A DNA stretch of 64,000 nt from Methylophaga muralis (GCF_001720165.1 NZ_MCRI01000008.1:1-64000); one strand, 5' to 3'. Positions 31,923 to 41,636 are shown, counted from the first letter of the stretch. Notes: generated by a model not told the origin, from the letters alone. A program made the numbers and translations.

Positions 31923-32876
31923 TTAATGATGGTTTTCAATAAAACCACGAATTGTGGCGGCGAGTTCACGTGGCTGAAATTTTGATACATAAGCATCTGA
32001 ACCCACACCTCGGCCCATCGCCTGATTTGCCACAGCAGTGAGTGATGAATGCATAATCACCGGTAAATGCGCCATACGAGGATCAGCCTTAATTTTCTGG
32101 GTCAACACGTAACCGTCCATTTCAGGCATTTCAACATCGGTTAACACCACTTGAATTTCTGTGGTGATATCACGTTTTTCCTGCTCACATTGTGTCGCCA
32201 GTTTATCCAGCGCTTTCCAGGCAAGTGCTCCATTAATGACACCAGTATGGCTGACCCCCAACTTATCCAGAGTCTGAGTGATTTGCTTACGAGCAACATT
32301 TGAATCATCGGCATACAGTACTTTGTACTTTTTGCCGTTCTCAATTTTTTCGATACCCTCAAACGCATTTTCATCATAAAAGTCACCGGTATCGGCGAGA
32401 ACTTTTTCAACATCCATAATCATCACCAGCCGATTATCCTGTAACTCGGCAACCGCAGTAACTAAACCGCCTAAACGTTTGGAAATTAATGGAGGTGGTT
32501 CTTTAACTTGCTGCCAGCTTAATCGTTGGATGGTATCAACTGAAGTAACCAGAAACCCCTGAACATGGGTGTTATACTCGGTAATCATCAGGATTTTAGG
32601 GGTTTCCTGAGATTTTAATTTACAAAATTTTTGTAAATTAATTATCGGAACCATATCGCCGCGTAAACTCACAAACCCTTCTATACCATCGGGCATTTCT
32701 GGTGCACTGGTGATTTCGGGAACATTCAGTACTTCTCGAACTTTGAAAACATTAATGCCGAACAGTTCATTTCGACCAGTATCATCATTGGTCCCCATGC
32801 TGAACAGCAATACTTCAAGGTGATTTGTGCCGGCTAATTTGGTACGTTCGTCAATCGAATCTATAAAGGTTGCCAT
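31923..32876 (-). CDS. cheV: Chemotaxis coupling protein CheV
   Basis: Couples chemoreceptors to CheA. A CheW-like domain occupies about residues 10-165 (G-I-N-V-F-K-V-R-E-V, S-L-R-G-D-M-V-P-I-I-N-L). A receiver domain covers about 185-315, with the phosphorylatable Asp in V-L-T-D-V-E-M-P-E-M-D-G. The ATG at 32876 gives 317 residues; an upstream GTG adds four. No other chemotaxis genes are nearby, so it is an orphan CheV acting with receptors encoded elsewhere. Confidence 0.95.
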   Translation of the reverse strand: MATFIDSIDERTKLAGTNHLEVLLFSMGTNDDTGRNELFGINVFKVREVLNVPEITSAPEMPDGIEGFVSLRGDMVPIINLQKFCKLKSQETPKILMITEYNTHVQGFLVTSVDTIQRLSWQQVKEPPPLISKRLGGLVTAVAELQDNRLVMIMDVEKVLADTGDFYDENAFEGIEKIENGKKYKVLYADDSNVARKQITQTLDKLGVSHTGVINGALAWKALDKLATQCEQEKRDITTEIQVVLTDVEMPEMDGYVLTQKIKADPRMAHLPVIMHSSLTAVANQAMGRGVGSDAYVSKFQPRELAATIRGFIENHH

Positions 32877-33020
32877 GTCCGTTCTCACTGTGCAAAGGCT
32901 GATAATCCGCTGGGAACAATTGACACGTACCTTAGCGGTTTAAGTTGCACAATATCGTAACCTTAAAATAGGTTCAATAGCGTTAATAATCAAATTGAGG
33001 GAATGCAAAACGAGAAAGAT

Positions 33021-33059
33021 TCACCTGAAACGACCAAAGCAGTTAAAATGGTCGGGTGA
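33021..33059. other. Imperfect hairpin downstream of tRNA-Leu
   Basis: TCACC..CGACCA pairs with TGGTCG-GGTGA, with a 5-base bulge and a 12-base loop. It lies about 20 bases beyond the 3' end of the minus-strand tRNA-Leu gene, so it may act in 3' processing or termination. No T-run follows. Confidence 0.35.
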
Positions 33060-33079
33060 CAAAAGAGAAAAATTCGGAA

Positions 33080-33166
33080 TGGTGCCCAGGGGGAGACTCG
33101 AACTCCCACGTACATACGTACACTAGCACCTGAAGCTAGCGCGTCTACCAATTCCGCCACCTGGGC
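33080..33166 (-). tRNA. tRNA-Leu (CAG)
   Basis: An 87-nt cloverleaf including an encoded CCA. The acceptor stem GCCCAGG pairs with CCTGGGC; the D-arm contains G-G-T-A-G-A-C; the anticodon loop TTCAGGT reads CAG between CTAGC and GCTAG stems. A long variable arm typical of class II tRNA and a standard T-arm follow. The closely spaced promoter lies at 33179-33207. Confidence 0.96.
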
Positions 33167-33178
33167 AAGAAGACGCGC

Positions 33179-33207
33179 ATCATATAGATCGAGATAAAAA
33201 CTGTCAA
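33179..33207 (-). promoter_or_regulatory. Sigma-70 promoter of tRNA-Leu
   Basis: On the minus strand a perfect -35 TTGACA is followed after 17 bases by -10 TATGAT, 13 bases before the mature tRNA-Leu 5' end. The -35 box overlaps the first base of the rnr start codon on the other strand. Confidence 0.85.
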
Positions 33208-35375
33208 TGACTGAACAAAACATAACGGACCCTTTTGAGGGTCGTGAAGCCGAGAAATACGACAATCCAATCCCTAGTCGTGAATTCATTCTCGAGCTCC
33301 TCAAAGAACACAATGCTCCACTCTCCCGTAAACATCTTTCCAAACTTCTAGATATTAAAGGTGAAGATCAAACCGAAGCGCTACGCCGACGTTTAAGAGC
33401 AATGGAGCGCGATGGGCAAATTTTGCGTAATCGCAAAAACGCTTATGGCATCGTCTCCAAAATGAATTTGGTCAGTGGCCGTGTAATGGGGCATCCCGAA
33501 GGCTTTGGCTTTTTAATTCCTGATGAAGGCGGCGAAGATTTATTTCTTAGCGAACGTGAAATGCGTGTGGTGTTGCATGGAGACCGTGCGTTAGCCCGAA
33601 TCAGTGGCACCGATCGTCGGGGTCGTAAAGAAGGTGCGATTGTTGAAGTCGTGCAACGTGCTAATCAGACCGTCGTTGGACGCTTGCAAGCCGATGCTAG
33701 CCTTTATTATTTGATACCGCATAATCGTCGCATCAGCCAGGATATTATGATTCCTGCTCATGAATTAATGGATGCGAAAGACGGCCAGATCGTTGAAGCA
33801 GAAATTACTGAACATCCTAATAAACATCGCTCCCCTCTTGGCAAAATTGTCGCCGTTTTAGGTGACCATATGGCGCCAGGTATGGAAATCGACATCGCCT
33901 TGCGCAGTTTTGAATTACCACATGTCTGGTCACCTAAAGCACTCGCCCAGGCAGAAAGCTTTGGTGAGAACATTCCACAGGAAGCCATCAAAGACCGACT
34001 GGATTTACGTGAGCTGCCGTTAGTTACGATTGATGGCTCTGATGCGCGTGATTTTGATGATGCGGTATATGCCGAAAAGCTGGATTCCGGTAACTGGCGG
34101 TTATGGGTGGCAATTGCTGACGTCTCTTATTACGTCAAACCTGACGATGATCTTGATAAAGATGCTCAGGAACGTGCCACCTCGGTATATTTCCCAAGCC
34201 AGGTTATACCGATGTTGCCTGAAGCATTATCCAATGGCTTATGTTCATTAAATCCACAAGTAGATCGTTTGTGCATGGTCTGCGAAATGATCATCAATCA
34301 AGATGGTGAAATCGAGTCCTATAAATTTCACCAAGCAGTAATGAATTCAAAAGCGCGGCTGATTTACGAACAAGTCGCCAGCATCCTGCAAGATAACGAT
34401 ACTGCTTTACGTGAACAATTCGCTCATGTACTTCCAGGTCTGGAAACCATGTATGAGTTATTCCATGTCATGCTCAAAGCACGTGAAAAACGCGGCGCTA
34501 TTGACTTTGAAATGACTGAAACGCAATTTCTGTTTGATGAAAACAGAAAGATTTCTTCCATCGAACCACGCACCCGTAATGATGCTCATCGGTTGATTGA
34601 AGAATTTATGATCGCCGCCAATGTTGCGTCAGCTCAATACCTGATCTCCAGTAAACTGCCGGCTTTATATCGTGTACATGAAGTGCCATCGGTCGAAAAA
34701 CTCACAGCACTTCGCGAGTTTTTAGGCGAACTTGGTTTATTTTTAGGTGGTGGTGATGCTCCTGAACCAGCTCATTACGCCTCATTATTAAAAACCGTTA
34801 GCAAACGTCCCGATGGGCATTTATTACAAACCGTGATGCTTCGCAGCATGAAACAAGCTGTTTATTCTCCGGATAATGTCGGCCATTTTGGTTTGGGTCT
34901 GGAAGCCTATGCGCATTTCACCTCACCGATTCGCCGTTACCCGGATTTATTAGTGCACCGTGCTATCAAGCATGCCATTACCAAACAGAAAAAGGCCACT
35001 TGGCGTTATTCAGAAGAAGCCATGGTGCAACTGGGCGAACATTGCTCAATGGCCAGCCGTCGGGCGGATGAAGCGACACGTGATGTGGCTGACTGGCTTA
35101 AGTGTGAATATATGCGTGATCGTGTGGGTGAAGTTCATGAAGGTGTCATCAGTGGTGTGACTGGATTTGGCTTATTTGTTGAACTCAGTGACATCTATAT
35201 AGAAGGTTTAGTCCATGTCACTTCACTGAAAAACGATTATTATCAATTTGATGCCAGTGGTCACCGCTTGATGGGTGAAAGAACGCGTAAATCTTATCGT
35301 TTAGGTGATTCAATACGTGTCAAAGTCGTACGTGTTGATTTGGATGAAAAGAAAATTGACCTTGATCTAGCTTAG
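33207..35375 (+). CDS. rnr: Ribonuclease R
   Basis: A 3'-5' exoribonuclease for structured RNA, RNase II superfamily. In order: an N-terminal winged helix (about residues 20-75, after the conserved N-P-I-P-S-R-E-F), cold-shock domains, the RNB catalytic domain from about residue 265 with D-G-S-D-A-R-D-F-D-D-A-V supplying the metal-binding Asp, and a C-terminal S1 domain (G-E-V-H-E-G-V-I-S-G-V). At 722 residues it is shorter than the E. coli enzyme because the basic C-terminal tail is absent. The start codon overlaps the divergent tRNA-Leu promoter and has only a weak ribosome site. Confidence 0.95.
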   Translation: MTEQNITDPFEGREAEKYDNPIPSREFILELLKEHNAPLSRKHLSKLLDIKGEDQTEALRRRLRAMERDGQILRNRKNAYGIVSKMNLVSGRVMGHPEGFGFLIPDEGGEDLFLSEREMRVVLHGDRALARISGTDRRGRKEGAIVEVVQRANQTVVGRLQADASLYYLIPHNRRISQDIMIPAHELMDAKDGQIVEAEITEHPNKHRSPLGKIVAVLGDHMAPGMEIDIALRSFELPHVWSPKALAQAESFGENIPQEAIKDRLDLRELPLVTIDGSDARDFDDAVYAEKLDSGNWRLWVAIADVSYYVKPDDDLDKDAQERATSVYFPSQVIPMLPEALSNGLCSLNPQVDRLCMVCEMIINQDGEIESYKFHQAVMNSKARLIYEQVASILQDNDTALREQFAHVLPGLETMYELFHVMLKAREKRGAIDFEMTETQFLFDENRKISSIEPRTRNDAHRLIEEFMIAANVASAQYLISSKLPALYRVHEVPSVEKLTALREFLGELGLFLGGGDAPEPAHYASLLKTVSKRPDGHLLQTVMLRSMKQAVYSPDNVGHFGLGLEAYAHFTSPIRRYPDLLVHRAIKHAITKQKKATWRYSEEAMVQLGEHCSMASRRADEATRDVADWLKCEYMRDRVGEVHEGVISGVTGFGLFVELSDIYIEGLVHVTSLKNDYYQFDASGHRLMGERTRKSYRLGDSIRVKVVRVDLDEKKIDLDLA

Positions 35376-35389
35376 GAACTGAATTTCCC

Positions 35390-35417
35390 TTGACCAGAAA
35401 AATAAAGGCAGTACAAT
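35390..35417 (+). promoter_or_regulatory. Possible sigma-70 promoter for tRNA-His
   Basis: TTGACC and TACAAT are separated by 16 bases, just after the rnr stop and about 58 bases before tRNA-His. The rnr-side hairpin at 35431 would lie in its leader. Confidence 0.45.
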
Positions 35418-35430
35418 TGTCGACTTCCTG

Positions 35431-35460
35431 AAAGTCACCCAATTAATTTGAGTGGCTTTT
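35431..35460 (+). terminator. Likely rnr terminator
   Basis: A 12-bp stem with G-T pairs (AAAGTCACCCAA with TTGAGTGGCTTT), a 5-base loop, and four T at the end, 55 bases after the rnr stop. The T-run is short, so termination may be partial. Confidence 0.55.
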
Positions 35461-35474
35461 GAATAGATTTCTGT

Positions 35475-35551
35475 GGTGAATGTAGCTCAGTTGGTAGAGT
35501 CCCGGATTGTGATTCCGGTTGTCGTGGGTTCGAGCCCCATCATTCACCCCA
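35475..35551 (+). tRNA. tRNA-His (GTG)
   Basis: Cloverleaf with acceptor GTGAATG/CATTCAC, the extra G at position -1, discriminator C73 as in all bacterial tRNA-His, and encoded CCA. The anticodon loop TTGTGAT reads GTG between CCGGA and TCCGG. Confidence 0.97.
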
Positions 35552-35632
35552 CTTTTTGTAATCGTCTATTACCCTCATGTGAATGTTTGTAAATAAACGA
35601 TTCAGCATTATGTTTTAACAGTTGATTCAGGC

Positions 35633-35661
35633 TTGCACGCCACCCACACTGTTTGTATAAT
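35633..35661 (+). promoter_or_regulatory. Sigma-70 promoter of tRNA-Thr
   Basis: TTGCAC, 17 bases, then a perfect TATAAT, ending 12 bases before the tRNA-Thr 5' end. A GC-rich discriminator (GCGCC) follows the -10, as in stable-RNA promoters under stringent control. Confidence 0.85.
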
Positions 35662-35673
35662 GCGCCTCTTGTT

Positions 35674-35749
<76 letters not shown>

Positions 35750-35759
35750 TAAATTAAAT

Positions 35760-35787
35760 GGTCGTGTTTATACACGGCCTTTTTTTT
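35760..35787 (+). terminator. Terminator of tRNA-Thr
   Basis: An 8-bp stem (GGTCGTGT with ACACGGCC, one G-T pair), a TTAT loop and a run of eight T, 11 bases after the tRNA-Thr gene. Confidence 0.9.
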
Positions 35788-36023
35788 GCCTAAAATTCGG
35801 CTATGACACCCTACTGTATCTCCCACCAATATAATCATAGTGCTGCCAAGTTATATTTTGATCGATATTTACGTAAGGTAAATACTATTTAAAAACAAAG
35901 CCAAGTTTAGTCAAATCAACTGCAATGAACGATTTACACGTCTTCAAGTCTGATAAACGGCTGCATTTCTGTTAAATTGTTTGACCTGAAATAAACCTGT
36001 AAACCTAACCAAGTGAGTGATGA

Positions 36024-37376
36024 ATGTCTTATATTGAGACGACGATGAAAAAGCTGCAACGAAGCAGTCCGGGTCAACCAGAATTTTATCAAGCTACAGA
36101 AGAGATTCTGCAATCTCTCCGCCCGTTAATCGATAAACATCCACAATATCTGCAACAAAATATTATTGAACGTATGGTTGAACCCGAGCGTCAGATCATG
36201 TTCCGAGTTGTCTGGCATGACGATGAAGGTAAAGTGCATGTCAACAAGGGCTACCGCGTTCAGTTCAGTTCAACACTTGGCCCTTACAAAGGTGGCATTC
36301 GCTTTCATCCTTCGGTCAATGCCAGCACCATAAAATTTCTGGGCTTTGAGCAGATCTTCAAAAATGCATTAACCGGTTTATCACTGGGCGGAGGTAAAGG
36401 TGGTTCAGACTTTGATCCTAAAAACCGCTCTGAACAGGAAATCATGAGATTTTGCCAGGCATTTATGACTGAATTACATCGTCATATCGGCGCTACCGTC
36501 GACGTTCCTGCTGGTGATATCGGTGTGGGAAAACGTGAAATCGGTTATATGTTTGGTCAATACAAACGTCTGAATGGCAATTTTGAAGGCGTGTTAACGG
36601 GCAAAGGACTTAATTGGGGTGGCTCGTTGGTTCGTTCAGAAGCCACTGGATATGGTCTTGTCTATTTCACCGAAAATATGTTGCAAGCTCACGATGACAG
36701 CCTGGACGGTAAGAGATGTCTGGTCTCCGGCGCAGGTAATGTCGCAATTCATACCATTGAGAAATTGTATCAATTAGGCGCTCTGCCAGTTAGTTGCTCT
36801 GATAGCACCGGCACGCTTTACCATGAAAAAGGTATCGATTTAATACTTGTTAGAGAATTGAAAGAGCAACGTCGCAGTAGTTTAATCGACTATCTGGAAT
36901 CACATTCCGATGCCAAATTTACCCCAATTGATCAATACCCCAAGGACGGCCATGCTGTCTGGCGGATAAAAGCGGATGCCGCTTTTCCCTGTGCAACCCA
37001 AAATGAACTGACTTTAGCAGATGCCAAAGCACTGTCAGAAAATGGGATTAACTGTATTGTCGAAGGTGCCAATATGCCTTGTACTGCAGACGCACAAGCC
37101 CATATTATCGCTACAGGCATGCATTATGGACCTGCAAAAGCCGCCAATGCCGGTGGCGTGGCAACTAGTCAGCTTGAAATGGCTCAAAATGCCAGTATGA
37201 TTCAATGGTCTTTTACAGAGGTGGATAAACGCTTGCAGGAGATCATGAAAGATATCTATCAACGCTGTTCAGAAACAGCCATAGAATTTCATCAGCCGTG
37301 CAATTTAGCGTTTGGTGCCAATATCGCTGGATTCCGTAAAGTCGCGGATGCAATGCTGGAACAAGGGCTGGTTTAA
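36024..37376 (+). CDS. gdhA: NADP-type glutamate dehydrogenase
   Basis: Assimilates ammonium by reductive amination of 2-oxoglutarate. Family motifs: K-G-G-I-R-F-H-P-S-V-N, G-G-G-K-G-G-S-D-F-D-P-K with the catalytic Lys, P-A-G-D-I-G-V-G, and the dinucleotide fold V-S-G-A-G-N-V-A. Length of 450 residues and the hexameric E. coli-like form indicate NADPH use. About 270 bases separate it from tRNA-Thr; I see no NtrC or sigma-54 site there. With the nitrate genes at 52-64 kb it completes part of nitrogen assimilation. Confidence 0.96.
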   Translation: MSYIETTMKKLQRSSPGQPEFYQATEEILQSLRPLIDKHPQYLQQNIIERMVEPERQIMFRVVWHDDEGKVHVNKGYRVQFSSTLGPYKGGIRFHPSVNASTIKFLGFEQIFKNALTGLSLGGGKGGSDFDPKNRSEQEIMRFCQAFMTELHRHIGATVDVPAGDIGVGKREIGYMFGQYKRLNGNFEGVLTGKGLNWGGSLVRSEATGYGLVYFTENMLQAHDDSLDGKRCLVSGAGNVAIHTIEKLYQLGALPVSCSDSTGTLYHEKGIDLILVRELKEQRRSSLIDYLESHSDAKFTPIDQYPKDGHAVWRIKADAAFPCATQNELTLADAKALSENGINCIVEGANMPCTADAQAHIIATGMHYGPAKAANAGGVATSQLEMAQNASMIQWSFTEVDKRLQEIMKDIYQRCSETAIEFHQPCNLAFGANIAGFRKVADAMLEQGLV

Positions 37377-37421
37377 CCTCAACAATCCCTTCTCAATTTC
37401 AGGTCATAACAGGATAGAAAA

Positions 37422-38087
37422 GTGAGATCCTATTTGAAGATTGCCAAGAGCACACTGCTCTGCCCATTAATCCTGGTTTCACCGGTTCAGGCCAGTGCTG
37501 TGACATTAAATATTATCGATCAGCACCAGCAACCGGTTTCCAACGCAGTTATTGAAATTCTCAACTCCGCTGAAATCAAAGGTTCACCCACCAACATTGC
37601 GGTCATTGATCAAATCAATAAAGCTTTCGTTCCTGAACAAATTATTATTCAACAAGGCCAAGCAGTCGACTTTCCTAACAGCGATAATATTCGCCATCAT
37701 GTTTACTCTTTCTCTGAAGCCAAGACCTTCGAACTCAAGCTATATGCTGATAAACCCGAGAAAGAAATTGTGTTTGAGCAACCCGGCGTTGTCGTGGTTG
37801 GCTGCAATATTCATGATTCGATGATTGGTTATATTTATGTCGCTGAGCATCAATTCTTTACTTCATCTGATTTGGGTGTCGCTCATATTGCTGCATCAGC
37901 GGAATCCTCCCCTCAAATCAGTATCTGGCATCCTTATGCGGCAAATGGTGCTGAAAGTCGTCAAACCTTTGAGGTAAACCAACTAGAAAAAAATGCTACC
38001 GGGGAATACATCGTTGAGATAGAGCTTACCCCTCCTCCCCCACGCGATTCTTTTGAGGATACTTTTGGTGCGATTGGGCATCACTAA
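37422..38087 (+). CDS. Periplasmic cupredoxin (methylamine-utilisation-like)
   Basis: A secreted copper protein of 221 residues starting at GTG 37422 after AGGATAG. A Sec signal ends near A-S-A-V-T. A short Cna-like beta segment precedes a plastocyanin-type fold with type-1 copper ligands: H-H-V-Y-S-F (His), V-G-C-N-I-H-D-S-M (Cys, His, Met). The C-terminal ~60 residues add another beta segment and a Pro-rich tail. Proteins like this are annotated as methylamine utilisation proteins. It overlaps the start of the GGDEF-EAL gene and heads a four-gene unit with DUF3034 and haemoglobin genes; an electron-transfer or copper-sensing role is inferred. Confidence 0.82.
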   Translation: MRSYLKIAKSTLLCPLILVSPVQASAVTLNIIDQHQQPVSNAVIEILNSAEIKGSPTNIAVIDQINKAFVPEQIIIQQGQAVDFPNSDNIRHHVYSFSEAKTFELKLYADKPEKEIVFEQPGVVVVGCNIHDSMIGYIYVAEHQFFTSSDLGVAHIAASAESSPQISIWHPYAANGAESRQTFEVNQLEKNATGEYIVEIELTPPPPRDSFEDTFGAIGHH

Positions 38088-40418
38088 GTTACGTACGCAA
38101 ATACTGTTATTTGCGTTGGCACTTGTTCTGATAACGACTTTAGTTATTCAAGCTATTTCCTGGTGGTCCGCCAACACTTTTAACCAGCAACAAATTGCCC
38201 AAAACATCATCACTGCAGAAAACATTCTGCGTCAGTACATCCGCTCAACGGAAAACAATCTGGTGAACTCAGCACGCGTGCTGACAGCAGATTTCGGTTT
38301 TAAACAAGCAGTTTCTTCAGGAGATAAAGATACGATTGCCAGCGTGTTGGCGAATCATGGAGCACGTATCAATGCCGATTTAATGCTGTTGACCGACTTA
38401 TCGGGTAATTTAATTTCCAGCAGTCGTTCAGGAAGTAATGACAGGGAAATACTGAGCCAAATAGTGCAAGACCTGCTACAAAAACCCGCTACAGCACACA
38501 TCGTGATGCTGGATAATCGAATTTATGAGCTTATTTTGCTGCCGGTGATGGCACCACGAACCATCGCCTATAGCCTGGTTGGTTTTGAACTCAGTCAGAC
38601 AACGCTGTTTGAACTCAAAGATCTTACCGGGTTGGATCTGACCCTGATGAATAAAGATATTCCGGTTCATTCAACACTAGAAGGTTTTCAAAATAACGAA
38701 CGCTTTGTTGATGAAATCAACGCAGCCCATTCCAGATGGCTATGGCTGGACAGACCCACCTTTGTCAGTTCTGAATTTATGCCCACCAGCAGCAGCGAGA
38801 ACCCTGTCAGTTTCTTATTCACCGCTGATTTACGATCTATATACAAACAATATGATGATATGGCTTACCAAATCATTTTTATTGTTTTTTTAGTGATTTT
38901 GTTTGCAACTCTTATCAGCACAGTCATCGCACATACCTTAACCACCCCACTGGCAAAACTGGTTAAAACCGCCAACCAGTTTGCCAAAGGTCATTACGAT
39001 GCATGGAGTGAACCAGGCCAAGCAAGTAGTGAAATTCGTGATTTAGCATCTGCACTTCAAACCATGGGACAGGAAGTCAAACAACGTGAACAGGTGGTGA
39101 CTTGGCAGGCGCGTCACGATGCCTTAACGGGTTTATTAAACATTCACACCATGCGAAGCACTCTAAGCACGATTTTCCATGATTATGGTCAATGTGTCGT
39201 TATCGCCATGTATATTCAGAATTTCAGACAGATTAATGATCGACTAGGACCTGAAATCGCTGATGCCTGTCTGTCAGCTTTGGCCAATCGACTTAATGAA
39301 TTCGAGACCGAGGCAGCCAAAACTAATGCACGTTTGGAAGGCATCGAGTTTTTATCAGTCATTCAGTTAACACCGGATCAAAATCCTAAACAAATTGTTG
39401 AAGCCTTACTGGCAACATTACATCAGCCGTTTCAAATCGGTAATATCAGTTTAAGCCTTCACTTCTATGCGGGTGTCTGTTGTTTTCCAGAGCATAGTCA
39501 GGACAGTAAAGTCATGTTGCGAAGAGTCCGGATAGCCGCCGATCACGCTCGTCGCAATCGTCAGACCATACACATTTATGAAGCGGGCGAAGATGAACAG
39601 CATTTAGAAGAATTAATGCTGATCGAATCCTTACAAGCCTTATTAAAACAGCCTAATAATATTGAGTTGTTTCTAAACTTCCAGCCCAAAGTAGAACTGC
39701 ATAATGACAAAATGGAAACTGTAGAAATCCTAATCCGCTGGCATCGTCCAGGGATTGGTCGTATTGCTCCAGATAAATTCATCGGACTGGCAGAACAATC
39801 AGGCTTAATCGTGAAATTAACCCATTGGGTTATAAATGAAACGTTTAAGCAACTGCGCATTTGGCGTGATCAGGGCTTGCTGTTAAATGCAGCTATTAAC
39901 GTCTCAGCAGAAGATTTAGCCACCCAGATTTTTGTCATTATTTGAACACACGAATTGCGACTTACAACATACCAGCAGACGCCATAACGATTGAAATCAC
40001 CGAGCGTGACATCATGCACGATGAGGCCTTGGGTATTGAGGTATTAAAAACCTTAAAGCGGGTTGGCTACAAAATTGCCGTGGATGATTACGGAATTGGC
40101 CAATCGTCTTTATCTAAATTGAAAATATTGCCGGTCGACGAACTTAAAATTGATATGAGTTTTATCCGCTACCTGGATACCTCAACTAAAGATCAAAAGA
40201 TTGTCTGGTCCACTATTCATCTAGCACATGCTTTGGGTTTAAAAGTGGTTGCTGAAGGTGTTGAAAATACGGCCTGTTATGAATTGTTAAAAAAAATGGA
40301 TTGCGATAGCGTACAGGGATATTTAATTAGTAAACCACGAGATGCGAATGATCTCGTTGCTTGGTTAGGTGAAAATAATGCGACATATTCTGCTCCTGCT
40401 GACTTTAACATTCACTAG
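38068..40418 (+). pseudogene. Membrane HAMP-GGDEF-EAL protein, frameshifted
   Basis: Cyclic-di-GMP signalling protein. GTG 38068 follows GAGGA and lies inside the end of the cupredoxin gene; TTG 38053 is an alternative. Two membrane helices (about 10-30 and 275-295) flank a periplasmic sensor, then HAMP, a degenerate GGDEF (motif changed to E-G-I-E-F) and an EAL domain whose signature reads E-I-L-I-R-W but which keeps E-I-T-E-R, V-D-D-Y-G-I-G and A-E-G-V-E-N. Probably a phosphodiesterase. The frame breaks near 39922-39926: the first frame stops at 39945, while reading G-A-T-T-T-T on gives D-F-C-H-Y-L-N-T-R-I, the expected continuation. One added base restores 783 residues. Confidence 0.85.
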
Positions 40419-41208
40419 TCAGCTTTATGCTGCTGATGGCAAATTACTCGCCACGCCCGGCATTTCACAAATTGAAGGTGCAGGTGGCGGCGGTTTTGTA
40501 CCATGGGCACAGTTAGCCGGTTACGGCAGTCGAGATGAAATTGCCGCCAATGTGTTTTGCAGTGGTGCCAACGTTGATGACTATGACTTGCATGTATGTG
40601 GTGCACAGGCCACTTTTTATGACCGTGTCGAATTTTCTGTCGCCAAACAGAAATTTCATGTTGACGCGTTAAATCTCAATATCAAACAACACGTGTTAGG
40701 TGTCAAAGCCAGACTTTATGGCGATATTGTCTATAGTCGTTTCCCGCAAATCAGTCTGGGTATTCAGCATAAAAAGCTCGATGATCCAACAGTAGCTTAT
40801 CTGTTAGGGGCTGATGAAGATTCAGGAACGGATGTTTATCTGGCCGCCAGCAAATTGCATCTCGGTGCTATTGGCGGATATAACTGGTTATGGAATATCA
40901 CCGCTCGCTCAACCGAAGCCAATCAAACCGGCTTATTGGGGTTTGGCAGCGCAGAGCGTGGTAATCAGCGTGAGATAGTTCTTGAAGCTTCAACTGCTAT
41001 TTTATTTGGTCGGCATTTGGCTTTGGGCGTTGAATACCGTCAAAAGCCCGATAATCTGGGCTTAAAAGAAGATGACTGGTCAAACGTGTTTGTGGCTTGG
41101 TTTCCTAATAAAGTCATCAGTTTGACGGCAGCCTGGTTGGATTTGGGTGAAATCGCTGGCGCTAAAAATCAGAAAGGTGCTTATTTTTCTGTGACGGGTT
41201 ACTTCTGA
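40378..41208 (+). CDS. DUF3034 family outer-membrane-like protein
   Basis: A 276-residue secreted protein with a Sec signal (M-R-H-I-L-L-L-L-T-L), cleaved near L-Y-A-A-D. The rest alternates short beta strands and ends V-T-G-Y-F, with a terminal Phe typical of outer-membrane barrels. It matches the DUF3034 family as I know it, whose function is undefined. The ATG at 40378 follows AGGTGAAAATA and overlaps the end of the EAL gene; its stop overlaps the haemoglobin start (TGATG). The family often accompanies truncated haemoglobin and cupredoxin genes. Confidence 0.82.
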   Translation: MRHILLLLTLTFTSQLYAADGKLLATPGISQIEGAGGGGFVPWAQLAGYGSRDEIAANVFCSGANVDDYDLHVCGAQATFYDRVEFSVAKQKFHVDALNLNIKQHVLGVKARLYGDIVYSRFPQISLGIQHKKLDDPTVAYLLGADEDSGTDVYLAASKLHLGAIGGYNWLWNITARSTEANQTGLLGFGSAERGNQREIVLEASTAILFGRHLALGVEYRQKPDNLGLKEDDWSNVFVAWFPNKVISLTAAWLDLGEIAGAKNQKGAYFSVTGYF

Positions 41209-41636
41209 TGCTGACAAACTTTCGAAACAGTTTTTTTGGGGCTTGCTGTTTGTTATTTGCTGGCTGTGCCACCACCCCACAGACAACTTTGTATGACAAA
41301 TTAGGTGGTGAACCGGGAATCCATAATATCGTCGAGAACCTGGTGCAAGAAATTGGTCGTGATGAACAAGTATTTCATTATTTTGCCCAGTCACGGGTCA
41401 GCAGGTTTAAAGAAAATCTGATTGAACATTTCTGTGCTATATCCGATGGGCCATGTCAGTACACCGGCGACAATATGGTGGATATTCATACTGGCATGAA
41501 TATCAATGAAAGGGATTTTAACCACCTAGTGGATTTATTGATTAATGCCATGGATGACGAGGGTATTCCGCATCGAATACAGAACCAGCTGATTGCCAGA
41601 CTCGCGCCATTACGCGAAGAAATCATTTATCGCTGA
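41208..41636 (+). CDS. Truncated haemoglobin (group 1) lipoprotein
   Basis: A haem protein of 142 residues related to bacterial trHbN. It carries an unusual N-terminal lipoprotein signal, L-L-F-A-G-C, so it should be anchored in the envelope and not in the cytoplasm. Globin features: L-Y-D-K-L-G-G-E-P-G-I (helices A/B), F-K-E-N-L-I-E-H-F, and the proximal His in M-V-D-I-H-T-G-M. Translationally coupled to the DUF3034 gene by TGATG. It could bind NO or O2 near the cell surface (inference). Confidence 0.88.
   Translation: MLTNFRNSFFGACCLLFAGCATTPQTTLYDKLGGEPGIHNIVENLVQEIGRDEQVFHYFAQSRVSRFKENLIEHFCAISDGPCQYTGDNMVDIHTGMNINERDFNHLVDLLINAMDDEGIPHRIQNQLIARLAPLREEIIYR

Noticed and set aside
39942-40418. 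Separate small EAL gene starting at 39942
   Set aside because: It begins inside the EAL fold, continues the upstream protein in family order, and lacks its own ribosome site.
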